In this document: one piece after another, positions 1 through 9,964 of the stretch
How positions within the stretch are numbered: position 1 is the first letter of the stretch
Layout of the letters: every line of letters begins with the position of its first letter
NCBI GenBank assembly: GCA_012934845.2
Contig: WNNJ02003023.1
Coordinates: 1-64,000, forward strand
Direction: 5' to 3'
Source of the DNA: Pomphorhynchus laevis
Lineage: Eukaryota; Acanthocephala; Palaeacanthocephala; Echinorhynchida; Pomphorhynchidae
Length of the DNA stretch: 64,000 nt
The notes under the pieces: model-generated
The model's input: only the letters and a program-made list of their open reading frames with translations
Databases searched by the model: none
Told to the model about the DNA's origin: nothing
Made by a program: the position numbers and the translations under genes

Positions 1-1245
1 CCAATCGAAGTGGACATACATAACAAGAACGATAGATTGCAACACCGATCAGTTGAAAATTGTTTCTGGTCTGTTAAGGGATAAACTCTTGCCAAAAATG
101 ACAGGGTTGCCAACCGAAAATGGATGGGATACTATTTTGACATCTCTATTAAGTTTAGGCGGACTGGGAGTACATGACCCTGCAGTTACATCCTCACTAG
201 ATTATGATTTTTCGCTAGCAATCAGCCATACATACGAGTCTGGAATTACAGGACAAGCTTTACGAAACTCTCAATCGAAACTGGTTCCATGTTTGACAAC
301 GGGTCGCATAACTTCACTAAACTGTCGTTTGTCAGATACGATTCAAAAAATGGACACGACTGTGCGGACTGCAATAAAACATGCCCAGAGAAATGGTGCG
401 TCATCATGGCTAAGTGCCCTTCCATTGAAAAGTGAGCACTTTCATCTGTCAGCGAAAGAGTTTACGGATTCCCTATCCGCACGCTATGGTCAAACCCCGC
501 GGGATTTGATTGGTTCCATATTTCCATGTGGTGACTTAATGACCTTGAGCCATGGACTATCTTGTCGCAAAGGTAATCTGCCATCAATAAGGCACGGTGC
601 GGTTCGCGACATAATTGTAAAGGAGTTAACGTCAGTTAGTCGTGACGTTGAGACTGAACCTAGACTGCAACCTGTCCCAGATACTTTGACTTTTGAAAAC
701 AACGCGACCAGTCGTGACCTGGGTGCTCGACTGGACATATCATGTCGAGGATTGGGAAATGAGAGATTCGAGCGGACGTTTTTTGACGTCAATCTATTTA
801 GCATTTTTGCTCAATCGACCGTTTCCAAATCTGTTGACTCCGCATTCGAATATAACTCGTCCAGAAAGAATTCAAAATATTGGGAAAGAATCGAGACTGT
901 TGAAAAGGGCAAATTTATTCCACTCATTTTTCATCATCCGGTGGCATGGGAAAGGAGGCGAATGGGTTATTCCAGAAAATTGCTGCAGTTAAGGCTCGCC
1001 GAGGAAATGAATCGTACGCGCACATCGTGTCACGCATTAAGCGCCGTGTCGCCTTTGGGATCTCCCGTTCAGCCAGCGCGTGTCTTCGAAGCGCAAGAAC
1101 AAAACCAGGATCCGTTAACAAAACCCGAAACAACGTTGTAGCCATCAGTGAGGCTGACGAGAGCAGCTAATTATCGATCTAACTTTATTTGTTTTAGTTT
1201 TATAAATAAATTTTTCTCTTCTAACAAAAAAAAATTATTATTGAC
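1..1245 (+). mobile_element. Rle-a: 3' part of an RLE-class LINE
   Basis: The window opens inside a LINE whose reverse transcriptase lies off the left edge. What remains is the post-RT region, the restriction-like endonuclease, a short 3' UTR with AT-rich sequence, and a terminal A-run followed at 1235 by TTATTATTGACC. The same A-run plus TTATTATTGA arrangement follows Rle-b and Rle-c, which marks the 3' border. Clade placement (R4/Dong-like or another RLE clade) cannot be fixed by eye; insertion beside TTA repeats resembles Dong. Confidence 0.8.
2..1141 (+). CDS. Rle-a C-terminal region with restriction-like endonuclease (partial)
   Basis: The frame is open from the window edge and begins mid-protein with a QxKW...RT segment that aligns with the matching stretch of Rle-b. 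Further on come the finger CxxLxxLSHGLSC, a RHGAVRD block, EPRLQP, and the nuclease core ARLDISC followed by a FFDVNLF strand, as expected of a PD-(D/E)xK fold. Near 945 the conserved reading passes to the frame that reads GKEANGLFQKIAAV up to 1170, so this copy carries a frameshift close to its end. It would nick target DNA during target-primed reverse transcription. Probably inactive. Confidence 0.75.
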   Translation, partial: QSKWTYITRTIDCNTDQLKIVSGLLRDKLLPKMTGLPTENGWDTILTSLLSLGGLGVHDPAVTSSLDYDFSLAISHTYESGITGQALRNSQSKLVPCLTTGRITSLNCRLSDTIQKMDTTVRTAIKHAQRNGASSWLSALPLKSEHFHLSAKEFTDSLSARYGQTPRDLIGSIFPCGDLMTLSHGLSCRKGNLPSIRHGAVRDIIVKELTSVSRDVETEPRLQPVPDTLTFENNATSRDLGARLDISCRGLGNERFERTFFDVNLFSIFAQSTVSKSVDSAFEYNSSRKNSKYWERIETVEKGKFIPLIFHHPVAWERRRMGYSRKLLQLRLAEEMNRTRTSCHALSAVSPLGSPVQPARVFEAQEQNQDPLTKPETTL

Positions 1246-1255
1246 CTAAAAAAAT

Positions 1256-1605
1256 TTTGGTTTCTTATAAACATACATTTGAGATAAATAACATACATTT
1301 AAACTATCTTGATACCCATTAACTACTTACAATTACATCACAAGAAAAAAAACAAATGATCAATAGTCTCGATACAGAAAGCAAATTACAATAAATAACA
1401 TACATCTACATTCGACAGACTGTCTTACATTTTGCAACTTACATTTCTACTGTGCATCCGGAATCTGTGGTCGGGACAACGAGTTTAAACCAAAATTCAA
1501 GCAGTCATCCCGAGATACAAGGGCTCTGACTAGTGTGCATATTATTTGGTTTCTAATAAACATACAATAAAATAACATACAGCTGCTTAATAAACTACTT
1601 ACAAA
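1256..1605 (+). repeat. Internal near-repeats in the Rle-b 5' UTR
   Basis: The block starting GGTTTCTTATAAACATACA at about 1258 returns at about 1550 as GGTTTCTAATAAACATACA. Each is followed by AATAACATACA and then by AACTACTTACAA. The region is otherwise AT-rich without an ORF. It is probably the promoter-bearing 5' UTR of the LINE; that role is inferred from position only. Confidence 0.5.
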
Positions 1606-1683
1606 ATCACTGAATTATAACTGATTACAATCAAATTTACATCATCAATTTCCTCTAACATACATACACTATAACACACAAGC

Positions 1684-4600
1684 ATGCCTCGAGGTGTCCC
1701 ATCCTCTACATACAAATGCTGTACGTGTAATGGACAGGCAGCTAAATGCAAAAACTGTAAATGTGCAAGAGCGAAACATCCTTGTACAAATTGTTCGGCA
1801 GCACACTGCCTTAATAAACTCGAAAATCCTGCGGATATTACCAATATAAACACAAATCATTGTAACGATGGACATCGGAATAACACCTTTAATAACGAAT
1901 CCGTCCATCCAATCCAACCAGTCCACAACGACGACATACAATGTGAAGCGTCAATATCTCATCAAAACAGTGTTTCACCTGAATACATCGATGTGATATT
2001 CACGGAAGTGGCACTCTGGAAGCCGAATTTGTTAAGACTACCAAGGTGTCAAGCGTCGAAATCGTTTATTTCCGAAATGGCTCGCATCTATGAATTTGCA
2101 GCATCTGACAGTTGTTCTCTTAAATTGGCGATTATTTTACCTCAACTCGTGCTACAACGATGCCGAAACTCAAAAATGAAGCAAACAAAAGAACTTATAC
2201 AGAGAAGGATGGAATCTTGGCAGACCGGTAATTATGGTGCACTACTAGGCGAAGCCCGCTATCTGCAATATCAAAATTCCAAAAGAAACAAAATTGATAA
2301 TATCGAGGACGACTGGCGTCGCTCATTCAGAAAGCTCGTTCTTAACGGGCGTTTGACAACTGCCGTAAGGTTATTGGATTTGGAACCTGGAGTTGGTATA
2401 CCTTTGGATATCGATGATGCTATTGAGGATAAAACAGTACGGCAACTTCTTCTCGACAAGCATCCAGAGCCTGCATTACTAGACGAAGATGCCATCCTTT
2501 CTTCCCCCTTGAAAAACGATGCAGTCTTCCATCCGATAGCATTCGACTCGATTGACGCAGATTCAATTATCACGGCTGCTTGTAGAATGAGTGGTGGAGC
2601 AGGCCCATCTGGCCTTGATGCGAAGGCATGGATCGCAATGCTATCTACGTTTGGAACTGAGTCGCGAAATCTAGCGGATGCACTGGCTCTCTTCTCAAAG
2701 CATTTGTCAACTTGTAAAATACCTAAAACTTCGATGGAGGCTTTTACCACAAGCCGACTAATTCCACTAAGCAAACTTCATGGCATTCGTCCAATAGGTA
2801 TCGGGGATGTCTCCAGAAGAATTATTTCGAAGGCCATACTCAAAGTTGTTCAGCCTCAGCTGCAACACGCATGTGGTTCTATACAATGTTGTGCATCACA
2901 TCGGGCCGGAACTGAATGTGTTATTCATGCTCTGAAAACACATCTTTCTAATGAGAACAACATACTTCTCACCATCGACGCGGACAATGCTTTTAATCGC
3001 ATTAATAGAAAATTGGCTTTACGTAATATGCCTTATATTTGTCCAGCATTATCAGTCGTATTGTCAAACTTGTATAGAGATCCTACTCGAATGGCTACAG
3101 GAAACGAATACATATGGTCTTCAGAAGGATTTACACAGGGTGATGTTTTTTCAATGGCTGCTTTCAGTGCCGCAACGCTACCATTAATATACCGGCTTAT
3201 AAAAAAATGCCCCAATGTTGAACAATTATGGTATGCTGATGATGGTAATATGGTTGGTCCGCCTAGTATGGTTAAGGCGGCTTTCAAAATGTTAATGTTG
3301 CTTGGTCCGAAGTATGGTTTTTACATCAATCCCGAAAAATGTAAAATCTACTCAAACGGATATGACAGTACATCGCTACAAACAGAATTCAGTGACACCA
3401 ATATTCTGATAAAGGAAAACGGTGTGAAAATTCTCGGTTCCCCGATCGGTAAATACGCTTACGTTAAGCAGTTTGTATCATCATTTGTGCAGGATATATC
3501 GAATTCCATTGAACGGTTGGTAGAAATGGGTGAACTCGATGTTCAGGTTGCGTATACGGCTTTTATCAGATCAATTCAGCACAAATGGTCGCATCTCCTG
3601 AGGACTTGTGCATGTTCTGTAGATTGGATTGGTCCTCTGTCTGAAAGAATAAAAATGATGATATCTAAGCTGTTTAATATCGATCTTTCAAGTGATGAAT
3701 TTATATGGAGAACGCTTTGCCTCAGTTACAGGGACGGTGGCGTAAGTATACGTGATCCTTCAGCATTGGTTCAATCGGAATATGAATCATCTACTTCCCT
3801 ATGCGCTCCATGTTTGGAAGGTTACTCCGGCGAATCACTAAAAGGAAAACAAGATACGATAATTAAACTAATCCGCGCTCAAAATATCTCCCGTTGTAAA
3901 ATTAATCGCAATAATATTCTCGATAATTGCAATCATTTATTGAGAAGGTCAATAGAACACTCGTCAGTCAAAGGTGCATCGTCATGGCTTTCAGTTTATC
4001 CATCGCATGAAAGGAATTCAAGGATAAGCAACGATGAATTTCGAGACGCTATGGCGGCGCGATACGGTTTTCTTCCAAAAAGCGCTCCGTCCTATTGTCA
4101 ATGTGGTACAGTAAATTCTCTGGCGCACTCGCTTTCGTGTTCACTTGGTGGACTTCCATCTATGAGACATGACGTGGTACGGGATTTCTTAGCATACACG
4201 CTTACTGAGATATGTCCATCTGTACAAATCGAACCTCGACTGGCGCCTGTTTCTTCAAATGTAACTTTCTTGAAACAAACAACTACTAAGGATAAAGAAG
4301 CGAGATTGGACATATCATGCAACGGATTGTTTGGTGACAAGACGGAACGTACTTTAATAGATGTTTGCATTTTTAATGCGCTCGCGCCGTCGAATTTATC
4401 AAGGAATCCGAGTGCGTGTTTTGAGTATCACGAAAGCCGAAAAAGAAATAAATATCTAGAAAGAATAACCGAAATTAAAAGAGCATCTTTCATTCCTGTT
4501 GTGTTGTCGAACTCTGGAGGTGCAGGTAAGGGCACGGAAAGTCTTCTGAAAAAAATCGCGAATACTATCGCCGAAAGAGCAGAGGTTAAGTATTCGGATG

Positions 4601-4704
4601 TAATTTCAACGCTGCGTTGTAGAATAGGCATCCGTCTCGCAAGGATGGTATCCCGGTGCATTAGAGGATCCAGATCGGCGTTTCATCGTCCAGTTTTTGC
4701 ATAA
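1684..4704 (+). CDS. Rle-b ORF: CXC-like finger, reverse transcriptase, restriction-like endonuclease
   Basis: Single 1006-aa ORF with an ATG at the start of the cysteine cluster. Residues 12-42 carry nine cysteines (CC, CxC, CxxCxC, CxxC, C) in a CXC/tesmin-like pattern. The reverse transcriptase has motif A DADNAFNRINR (about 431), motif B GFTQGD (about 481) and the catalytic LWYADD (about 516). The C-terminus has the CCHC finger CQCG...HSLSC (about 805-821), RHDVVRD, EPRLAP, RLDISC (about 873) and LIDVCIFN, forming the PD-(D/E)xK nuclease. No stop interrupts it, so this copy may be recent or still capable. Its paralogue Rle-e has exactly the same cysteine spacing. Confidence 0.88.
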   Translation: MPRGVPSSTYKCCTCNGQAAKCKNCKCARAKHPCTNCSAAHCLNKLENPADITNINTNHCNDGHRNNTFNNESVHPIQPVHNDDIQCEASISHQNSVSPEYIDVIFTEVALWKPNLLRLPRCQASKSFISEMARIYEFAASDSCSLKLAIILPQLVLQRCRNSKMKQTKELIQRRMESWQTGNYGALLGEARYLQYQNSKRNKIDNIEDDWRRSFRKLVLNGRLTTAVRLLDLEPGVGIPLDIDDAIEDKTVRQLLLDKHPEPALLDEDAILSSPLKNDAVFHPIAFDSIDADSIITAACRMSGGAGPSGLDAKAWIAMLSTFGTESRNLADALALFSKHLSTCKIPKTSMEAFTTSRLIPLSKLHGIRPIGIGDVSRRIISKAILKVVQPQLQHACGSIQCCASHRAGTECVIHALKTHLSNENNILLTIDADNAFNRINRKLALRNMPYICPALSVVLSNLYRDPTRMATGNEYIWSSEGFTQGDVFSMAAFSAATLPLIYRLIKKCPNVEQLWYADDGNMVGPPSMVKAAFKMLMLLGPKYGFYINPEKCKIYSNGYDSTSLQTEFSDTNILIKENGVKILGSPIGKYAYVKQFVSSFVQDISNSIERLVEMGELDVQVAYTAFIRSIQHKWSHLLRTCACSVDWIGPLSERIKMMISKLFNIDLSSDEFIWRTLCLSYRDGGVSIRDPSALVQSEYESSTSLCAPCLEGYSGESLKGKQDTIIKLIRAQNISRCKINRNNILDNCNHLLRRSIEHSSVKGASSWLSVYPSHERNSRISNDEFRDAMAARYGFLPKSAPSYCQCGTVNSLAHSLSCSLGGLPSMRHDVVRDFLAYTLTEICPSVQIEPRLAPVSSNVTFLKQTTTKDKEARLDISCNGLFGDKTERTLIDVCIFNALAPSNLSRNPSACFEYHESRKRNKYLERITEIKRASFIPVVLSNSGGAGKGTESLLKKIANTIAERAEVKYSDVISTLRCRIGIRLARMVSRCIRGSRSAFHRPVFA

Positions 4705-4817
4705 CTACACATACAGATAATTTTTTTTTGAATTGACAAATAGGGCCCATTAGAGGGTTACCTTTAATTTTTGTTTTACTAATAAAGAAAATAAATTGAA
4801 AAAAAATTATTATTGAA

Positions 4818-4885
4818 GACTTGTAAGCGTACAGCTTGTACGCATTTGCCACATTAAATAAATTTGTATTATTATTCTTACTTCT
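4818..4885 (+). mobile_element. Lin-A tail, severely 5'-truncated
   Basis: About 65 bp identical in plan to the 3' end of the Lin-A copies at 21010 and 24974. It holds the hairpin GCGTAC (4827-4832) and GTACGC (4838-4843), then ATTTGCCACATTAAATAAA and a TATTATTATT tail. It lies exactly between the TTATTATTGAAGA behind Rle-b and the start of Rle-c, so a minimal LINE insertion used the same TTA-rich spot. Confidence 0.8.
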
Positions 4886-7253
4886 GCAGTAAGAATCCTG
4901 GAAAACAGTTCTGTCAATAAAACTTTGAGTCCAAATGATTATATCGGCAACGAATCGGTTAAGTCTATTCTTGAAGCGAAGCATCCACATGCAGCTGTAA
5001 TTAGTGAGGACGCCTTATTATCGGAGATCGACATGGAATGTGATAACTTTCATCCCTCTTTTTTCGATACGATAGATGCATATGCAATCCAACTTAGTGC
5101 TAAGCGCACTACAGGCGCTGCGGGTCCTTCGGGTGTTAATGCTTTATCATGGCGGCAAATGCTAACCTCATTTGATAGGGATTCATTACAGTTGGCCTCT
5201 ACGTTGGCAGACCTGACAAGGCGAATTGCTAGTAATAGAGTTCCAAAACATTCAACAGAAGCGTTAATCGCTAGTCGGCTCATTGCCCTTGATAAAAATC
5301 CTGGTGTTCGACCGATCGGAATAGGTGAGGCATATAGGCGCATAATGGCTAAAACGATTTTAAATGTCATTTCTCCTTTCATTAAGTCAATTGCGGGTAA
5401 TTCACAACTTTGTGCAGGTCAAAAGGGAGGTGTCGAATTCGTTGTGCGAGATATGCGTGAAACCTTTGCTAATTCGACCTCGTCATGTTTACTTTTAATT
5501 GATGCACATAATGCTTTTAATAGAATTAATAGGAAATTAGCTCTCCTCAATATAGAAAAGATATGCCCTGCTTTAGCACGATTCCTGCAGAATACGTATA
5601 GTTTAGATCCAATCTTAGCCATTGACGATGATTATCTGTTATCAAAGGAGGGTTTCACGCAAGGCGACCCTTTGGCAATGGTAGCATTTGCGGCAGCAAC
5701 GATATCATTAAAACGTAGATTAGGCGCTTTGCATCCTCAAATAAAACAGCGTTGGTATGCAGACGATGTATCATGTGTTGGTTCACCGGGGAATGTTTAT
5801 GATTTTTTAAAATCGTTGCAATCTATAAAACCGGAATACGGATTTAATGTTAATGTCAACAAGTGTACAGCTCTGGTTAACGCCAACATTATCCTTGAAT
5901 GTGATTCACTTGCCAGCTTAGGGGTTCATGTCGTATCTAATGGTGTAGAACTTTTAGGAGCTCCCATAGGTTTTGGTTCGTTCGAAAAAGATTGGGTAAT
6001 AACACAAGTAACTCGCTGGTTAAAATTGCTCGATAGGTTATGTGAAGTCTCTAGCGATTCACGGCAGTTAGCGTTCTTAGCATTTTCAGCAGCAGTGCAA
6101 AATAAGTGGACTCATGTACAAAGAACATGTAAGTGTGAATGTGAATGGTTTTCTTCACTCGAAGATTTCATACAGAACAAAATAATCCCCAAAAAAACTG
6201 GTTTTAATTTACAGAAATGTTGGCGAGATGTAGCAAGTCTGCCTTTCTCAATGGGAGGTTTGGGGATATCAAATCCATATGAGAATACCAAATCTGAATG
6301 GGAATATTCTTCTTTGCTATGTAAGCCCTTATTTGAGTTAGGTCTCGGAGGCGACATTGATACCATCCAGAAACAGTCAATAGTTGAAATTAGAAAACTA
6401 AAGAATCTCCGGGCTGCCGAAAAATTTTCGTCACTGTTAAATACAGTGGACGACTGCGAACAGGTAATTTTAAAGCATGCCGCTCGAAAGGGCGCGTCAA
6501 CGTGGCTATCTGCTCGCCCTAGTGATGATCCTAAGTTTCGCTTAAGAAATCAAGAATTTTCCGATGGTCTCTCTGTCAGATATGGGTGGCAAATTTTAAA
6601 TACTTCAGGCAAATGTGTATGTGGGGAAGTTCTTAGTGTTGTTCATTCATTATCTTGCAAATGCGGAGGGAAATCAATAGTAAGGCACAATGTGATCAGA
6701 GACATTTTCGCCAAATTAACTTCAGAGGTGTGTTCATCAACTACAACTGAGCCACTGCTTTCTCCCGTTGATCCAACTATTCAATTCGATTCTTCTTCCA
6801 CTACACTAGATCGCAATGCACGTCTTGACGTCTTGTGTTCGGAATTGTTTGGCGTCCCGTCTGAGCGGTCCTATCTGGACATTTCTGTATTCAATACACA
6901 TGCTCGTTCCTATGCCACAATGACTCCACGATCAGCGTTCAGTTATAACGAGAATCGAAAAAAGGCTAAGTACTCCGAACGGATATCCAAGATCGAAAGA
7001 ACAGCTTTTAAACCAGTTATTTTGTCAATACAAGGTGGATTAGGGGATGAGGCAGAACAGTTGGTAAAACGCTTAGCAAAAGACGTAGCGGTGAGAAGAG
7101 AGTGCCGTTACAGTGACGTGATTAGCCGATTCAGACGTTCCATTGGAATAGCTCTCGTGCGGGCTAGCTCATGGTCTCTCAGATAAATTTTTTTCATTGT
7201 TACATTAATTTTTTTCATTCATCAAATAAATTCGTTTTTTCGTTTAAAAAAAA
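4886..7253 (+). mobile_element. Rle-c: 5'-truncated RLE-class LINE
   Basis: The element lacks the cysteine cluster and begins in the region just before the reverse transcriptase. It ends with a short 3' UTR, an A-run and TTATTATTGAAGA (7254-7266). The 13-bp string TTATTATTGAAGA also lies at 4807-4819, so Rle-c with the Lin-A tail is bracketed by a perfect direct repeat: either a target-site duplication or reuse of one preferred site. Confidence 0.8.
4925..7186 (+). CDS. Rle-c reverse transcriptase and restriction-like endonuclease (N-terminally truncated)
   Basis: Open for about 753 codons with no internal stop; the first codon here is not an ATG because the true N-terminus is missing. Visible blocks are AAGPSGVNA, LDKNPGVRPIGIGEAYRRI, motif A DAHNAFNRINR, motif B GFTQGDPLAM, catalytic RWYADDVSCVG, the finger CVCGEVLSVVHSLSC, RHNVIRD, EPLLSP, ARLDVLC and YLDISVFN. 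The protein is clearly related to Rle-b but divergent, so it represents another subfamily. Without its 5' end it should be a dead insertion despite the clean frame. Confidence 0.82.
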   Translation: MSPNDYIGNESVKSILEAKHPHAAVISEDALLSEIDMECDNFHPSFFDTIDAYAIQLSAKRTTGAAGPSGVNALSWRQMLTSFDRDSLQLASTLADLTRRIASNRVPKHSTEALIASRLIALDKNPGVRPIGIGEAYRRIMAKTILNVISPFIKSIAGNSQLCAGQKGGVEFVVRDMRETFANSTSSCLLLIDAHNAFNRINRKLALLNIEKICPALARFLQNTYSLDPILAIDDDYLLSKEGFTQGDPLAMVAFAAATISLKRRLGALHPQIKQRWYADDVSCVGSPGNVYDFLKSLQSIKPEYGFNVNVNKCTALVNANIILECDSLASLGVHVVSNGVELLGAPIGFGSFEKDWVITQVTRWLKLLDRLCEVSSDSRQLAFLAFSAAVQNKWTHVQRTCKCECEWFSSLEDFIQNKIIPKKTGFNLQKCWRDVASLPFSMGGLGISNPYENTKSEWEYSSLLCKPLFELGLGGDIDTIQKQSIVEIRKLKNLRAAEKFSSLLNTVDDCEQVILKHAARKGASTWLSARPSDDPKFRLRNQEFSDGLSVRYGWQILNTSGKCVCGEVLSVVHSLSCKCGGKSIVRHNVIRDIFAKLTSEVCSSTTTEPLLSPVDPTIQFDSSSTTLDRNARLDVLCSELFGVPSERSYLDISVFNTHARSYATMTPRSAFSYNENRKKAKYSERISKIERTAFKPVILSIQGGLGDEAEQLVKRLAKDVAVRRECRYSDVISRFRRSIGIALVRASSWSLR

Positions 7254-7269
7254 TTATTATTGAAGATAG

Positions 7270-7670
7270 TACAAAATTGGTACAAAATCATATACAAATA
7301 TGTTCATAAAGAGGAAAATTGATGAATGGTCTACTTGCATAGAGAGGTTGATACTAGTAGCCGACGAAGATCCTCACCTGGCTTACGTCGCTCTGACTCA
7401 AGCACTACAACACAGCTGGAACTTCATACAACGAACTACACATGTCTATTCAGAAGCATTAGCAAACTTGTCGAAAATCATAGTATCCTGCCTTGTTCCC
7501 AAGATAACTGGCGTCGTCGATATAGATCGATTTAAAACAATATTAAATATCCCTTTGCGGTATGGTGGTTTGGGAATTTTTCTGCCTCAAGATGGATCTG
7601 ATCTGGAATTCGAAAATTCGCACCGAATGTGTCAACCGCTGATCAATGCATCATTTGGCCCCTTGCTGGC
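7270..7670 (+). mobile_element. Rle-d: fragment nearly identical to the middle of Rle-e
   Basis: Reads MFIKRKIDEWSTCIERL through YGGLGIFLPQDG and stops after SFGPLLA. It matches the same stretch of the reverse-strand Rle-e (around 14800-15190) with only a few changes. Both the 5' and the 3' ends are absent. The 3' break falls on a short filler repeat at 7668-7696 where it meets the reversed Lin-A piece. Confidence 0.8.
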
Positions 7671-7696
7671 GTTGACAGGCGTTGACAGGCGTTGAT
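7668..7696. repeat. 10-bp filler repeat at the Rle-d/Lin-A junction
   Basis: GGCGTTGACA occurs twice in tandem (7668-7677, 7678-7687) followed by GGCGTTGAT, which belongs to the Lin-A sequence seen intact at about 23625. Two 3'-truncated LINEs meet here in opposite orientation, so the repeat looks like filler made during end-joining repair. Confidence 0.65.
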
Positions 7697-9275
7697 AATC
7701 TGCATATGAGTAATTCGAACGAAGTGTAACGGATGTTAACGTTGATTTTACGTAAAGACATTGGGTGACGAGCAATGGCAACAATACCGCCATAGTTAGA
7801 CGCAGTAGATGTATAAGATGTAATTTGACGAGCTGACTCAACTAGAGAACAACCAGAGCGACATAGACGACGAATATCAAGATCGTCGGAGTCAGAGTGC
7901 CAGTATTCGGTAATGTAGAGAATATCGATAGATAATTATTCGAAGATATCGAGAAGCATATGAGCTTTATGAAGAATGGGGCGAGTATTGAATAGACTAA
8001 GACGAAAAGTATGCTTAGGAGCGAGATTGACTAGCGAAGAAGACAATGGGGAGAGATGGGACGCCATCGAATTTTTGGCCTTGCGTGAAGAACGTAAAAT
8101 TTTTCGTTGATTTGACATATAGATAAGGATGACTCGCCGCTTGTTTCACGTCGATGTTTCTCAATGCGAGCTAAATTGAGCTGGGTAATATCAGAAGGGA
8201 AGCGGTCAGGAAAGATACGGCAAGTAGATGAAGTGGTAAGAAGTTTAAAATGTTGGGAGAGTACCGAAGAGGCATGTGAACTATGTCGGAAAACGATTTT
8301 TAAGAGTGGAGGATTGAGATGATTAGATTTAGTGGATTTGTTTAAACGAATAAAGGATACAGGAGCGATATTATTGAAGAGGGATGGGTTATCATCAGGA
8401 AGAATGGTTGCTAGGATAGACCTGAAAGCAGATACATCATCATCGAGGCGAGATTGTGGAGAAGCAGATTCGGAAAGCTTTAAGTTTGATATGATTATAC
8501 AGCGATCGCGCGAAGGAAAACGATTTCGTGGAAGTGGTGGACGGACAGAGCTGCTAGGAGTCGAGGCAGATGAGCAGATAGAAGTGGAAATGACAGGGGT
8601 GCTTGATAGATAATTAATATTGGTTGGAGCATGTGTGACAGGAGCGGGGTGTTGAATCAATTGATCAGAGATGTGACTGGAGATGATTTTAAATGATGGA
8701 TGTAAATTATATTGAAGTGTTACGTGGGAGGTAGAGTAAGGAGAATTAAGATAGGTTGGGGCATGATTGACAGGAATGGAGTATTGAATCAGTTGAATGG
8801 AAATGTTACTGGAAATGATTTTGATGGAAGTATGTAGATTATTGGAAAGTGATACGTGGGAGGTCGTGTAAGAAGTACGTGAAGAGAATAACGAAGTTTG
8901 AGATTTATTTAGATTGGGGGAGGAATAGCAAAGAGGGGGTACGAGATAAAAAACTTTACCGTTATCATTGTTAGAATGATAAAGATTAATGGAAGTTTGG
9001 TACGTAGTTGAACGAGGAGTGTGTGAGAGAGTATGTTCAATAATGGGATTATAAGATTCGAAGTCAGGTGTTGATGCGAGGGGAACATCTAAAATAGCAT
9101 TGGTTTAAGTGGTCGTGTGTGATACAGGAGTAGATGAGCAGGCTAACTGTAGTAGTCGTGCTGATGTACAAAAACCGCAAGTGAACTTTTTACGTTTATT
9201 ACACCGAGTAGTCGGATATTTTAACACGAACAAGTGTCCATACATTACAATCTTTGGAATCGCATCCAACTTCAA
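7690..9275 (-). mobile_element. Lin-A copy, 3'-truncated (ORF1 plus start of ORF2)
   Basis: On the reverse strand this carries the PHD-like start of ORF1 (FTCGFCTSARLLQL), the ORF1 C-terminal RRM-like part (8031-8660, ending KIRWRPISPHCLLR) and the first part of the ORF2 endonuclease. The sequence is collinear with 23626-24975 plus 26573-26800 of the large Lin-A copy and shows how that copy looked before its nested insertion. ORF1 is interrupted in several places. Loss of the 3' end is unusual for a LINE and points to a later deletion or rearrangement at 7690. Confidence 0.8.
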
Positions 9276-9467
9276 ACTACTTCATGCACATGCCCACAAA
9301 AACCTTAAAAATCCGTAGATGATCATAAGTATATATTTTGCATTTGTCGTACTTGGAAGTGGTTCCTTGATGTCGAGTGACAAGCGTTCAAACGGTTGAA
9401 TTAATTTTATTAGAACTCTGGAGGGAGGATAATAGATACTAGGCTTTATTTTCGCACACGCTGAGCA

Positions 9468-9812
9468 ATGACGAGTCGCAATTTCTATTGTGGTTTCTGT
9501 GCAGCTCTTGCAATTGCAAATTTAAATAAGACTATTAACGATCTACGCTCACTAACCGAATACACTGATAAACCATTACGATCAGATATCCCTTATACAT
9601 GTGAAGTATTCGAGCAAGATACAGTACCTTCACTAGACAATGAAATCGCTCCGATCAACATAACGGCAACATCTGATACTTCAACATTCCGGATATCTAC
9701 CCCTACTCGAGTTTGGACACGAGGACATGCAAGATCGCGAATCGTAAAGGCAACAACCCTTGAAACTTCCTTATCTAACCTTAAATCCGATTCCTGGATT
9801 CGTCAAATCTAG
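9468..9812 (+). pseudogene. Lin-C ORF1 5' fragment with PHD-like remnant
   Basis: The frame starts RNFYCGFCAALAIANLNK, which matches the last zinc pair of the PHD-like finger in Lin-A (FTCGFC) and Lin-B (FYCGYC) ORF1. It then runs through serine/threonine-rich sequence and stops. The continuation of ORF1 (9965-10570) is in another frame, so ORF1 of this copy appears split. Confidence 0.55.
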
Positions 9813-9964
9813 AGAATTCCATCATTTCTCACAAGGATACACAGAAACAAACATTCCATATCACTCAGAAAACACATCCAAGGCCGGAAACAAACACAGA
9901 AGCACCACATCACACAGCACTCCCAACTTTTTATTGTCCTCAAACAACCCATAGTCTATATAAA

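Larger units (their letters stand above)
1247..4806 (+). mobile_element. Rle-b: near full-length RLE-class LINE
   Basis: A 5' UTR of about 430 bp with internal near-repeats is followed by one long ORF, a short 3' UTR and an A-run. The element sits directly behind the tail of Rle-a and is itself followed by TTATTATTGAAGA at 4807-4819. It therefore belongs to a head-to-tail series in which each insertion used the TTA-rich sequence left at the end of the previous one. This is the most complete forward copy of the group. Confidence 0.82.

Noticed and set aside
490-1145. Reverse-strand ORFs within Rle-a and similar antisense ORFs over other LINE genes
   Set aside because: They are shadows of the sense coding frames, with no independent domain or conserved motif.
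4818-4885. A SINE or separate small RNA gene at the short tail insertions (also 18993-19085)
   Set aside because: No tRNA, 7SL or 5S head is present. The sequences are identical to LINE 3' ends, so they are 5'-truncated LINE copies.
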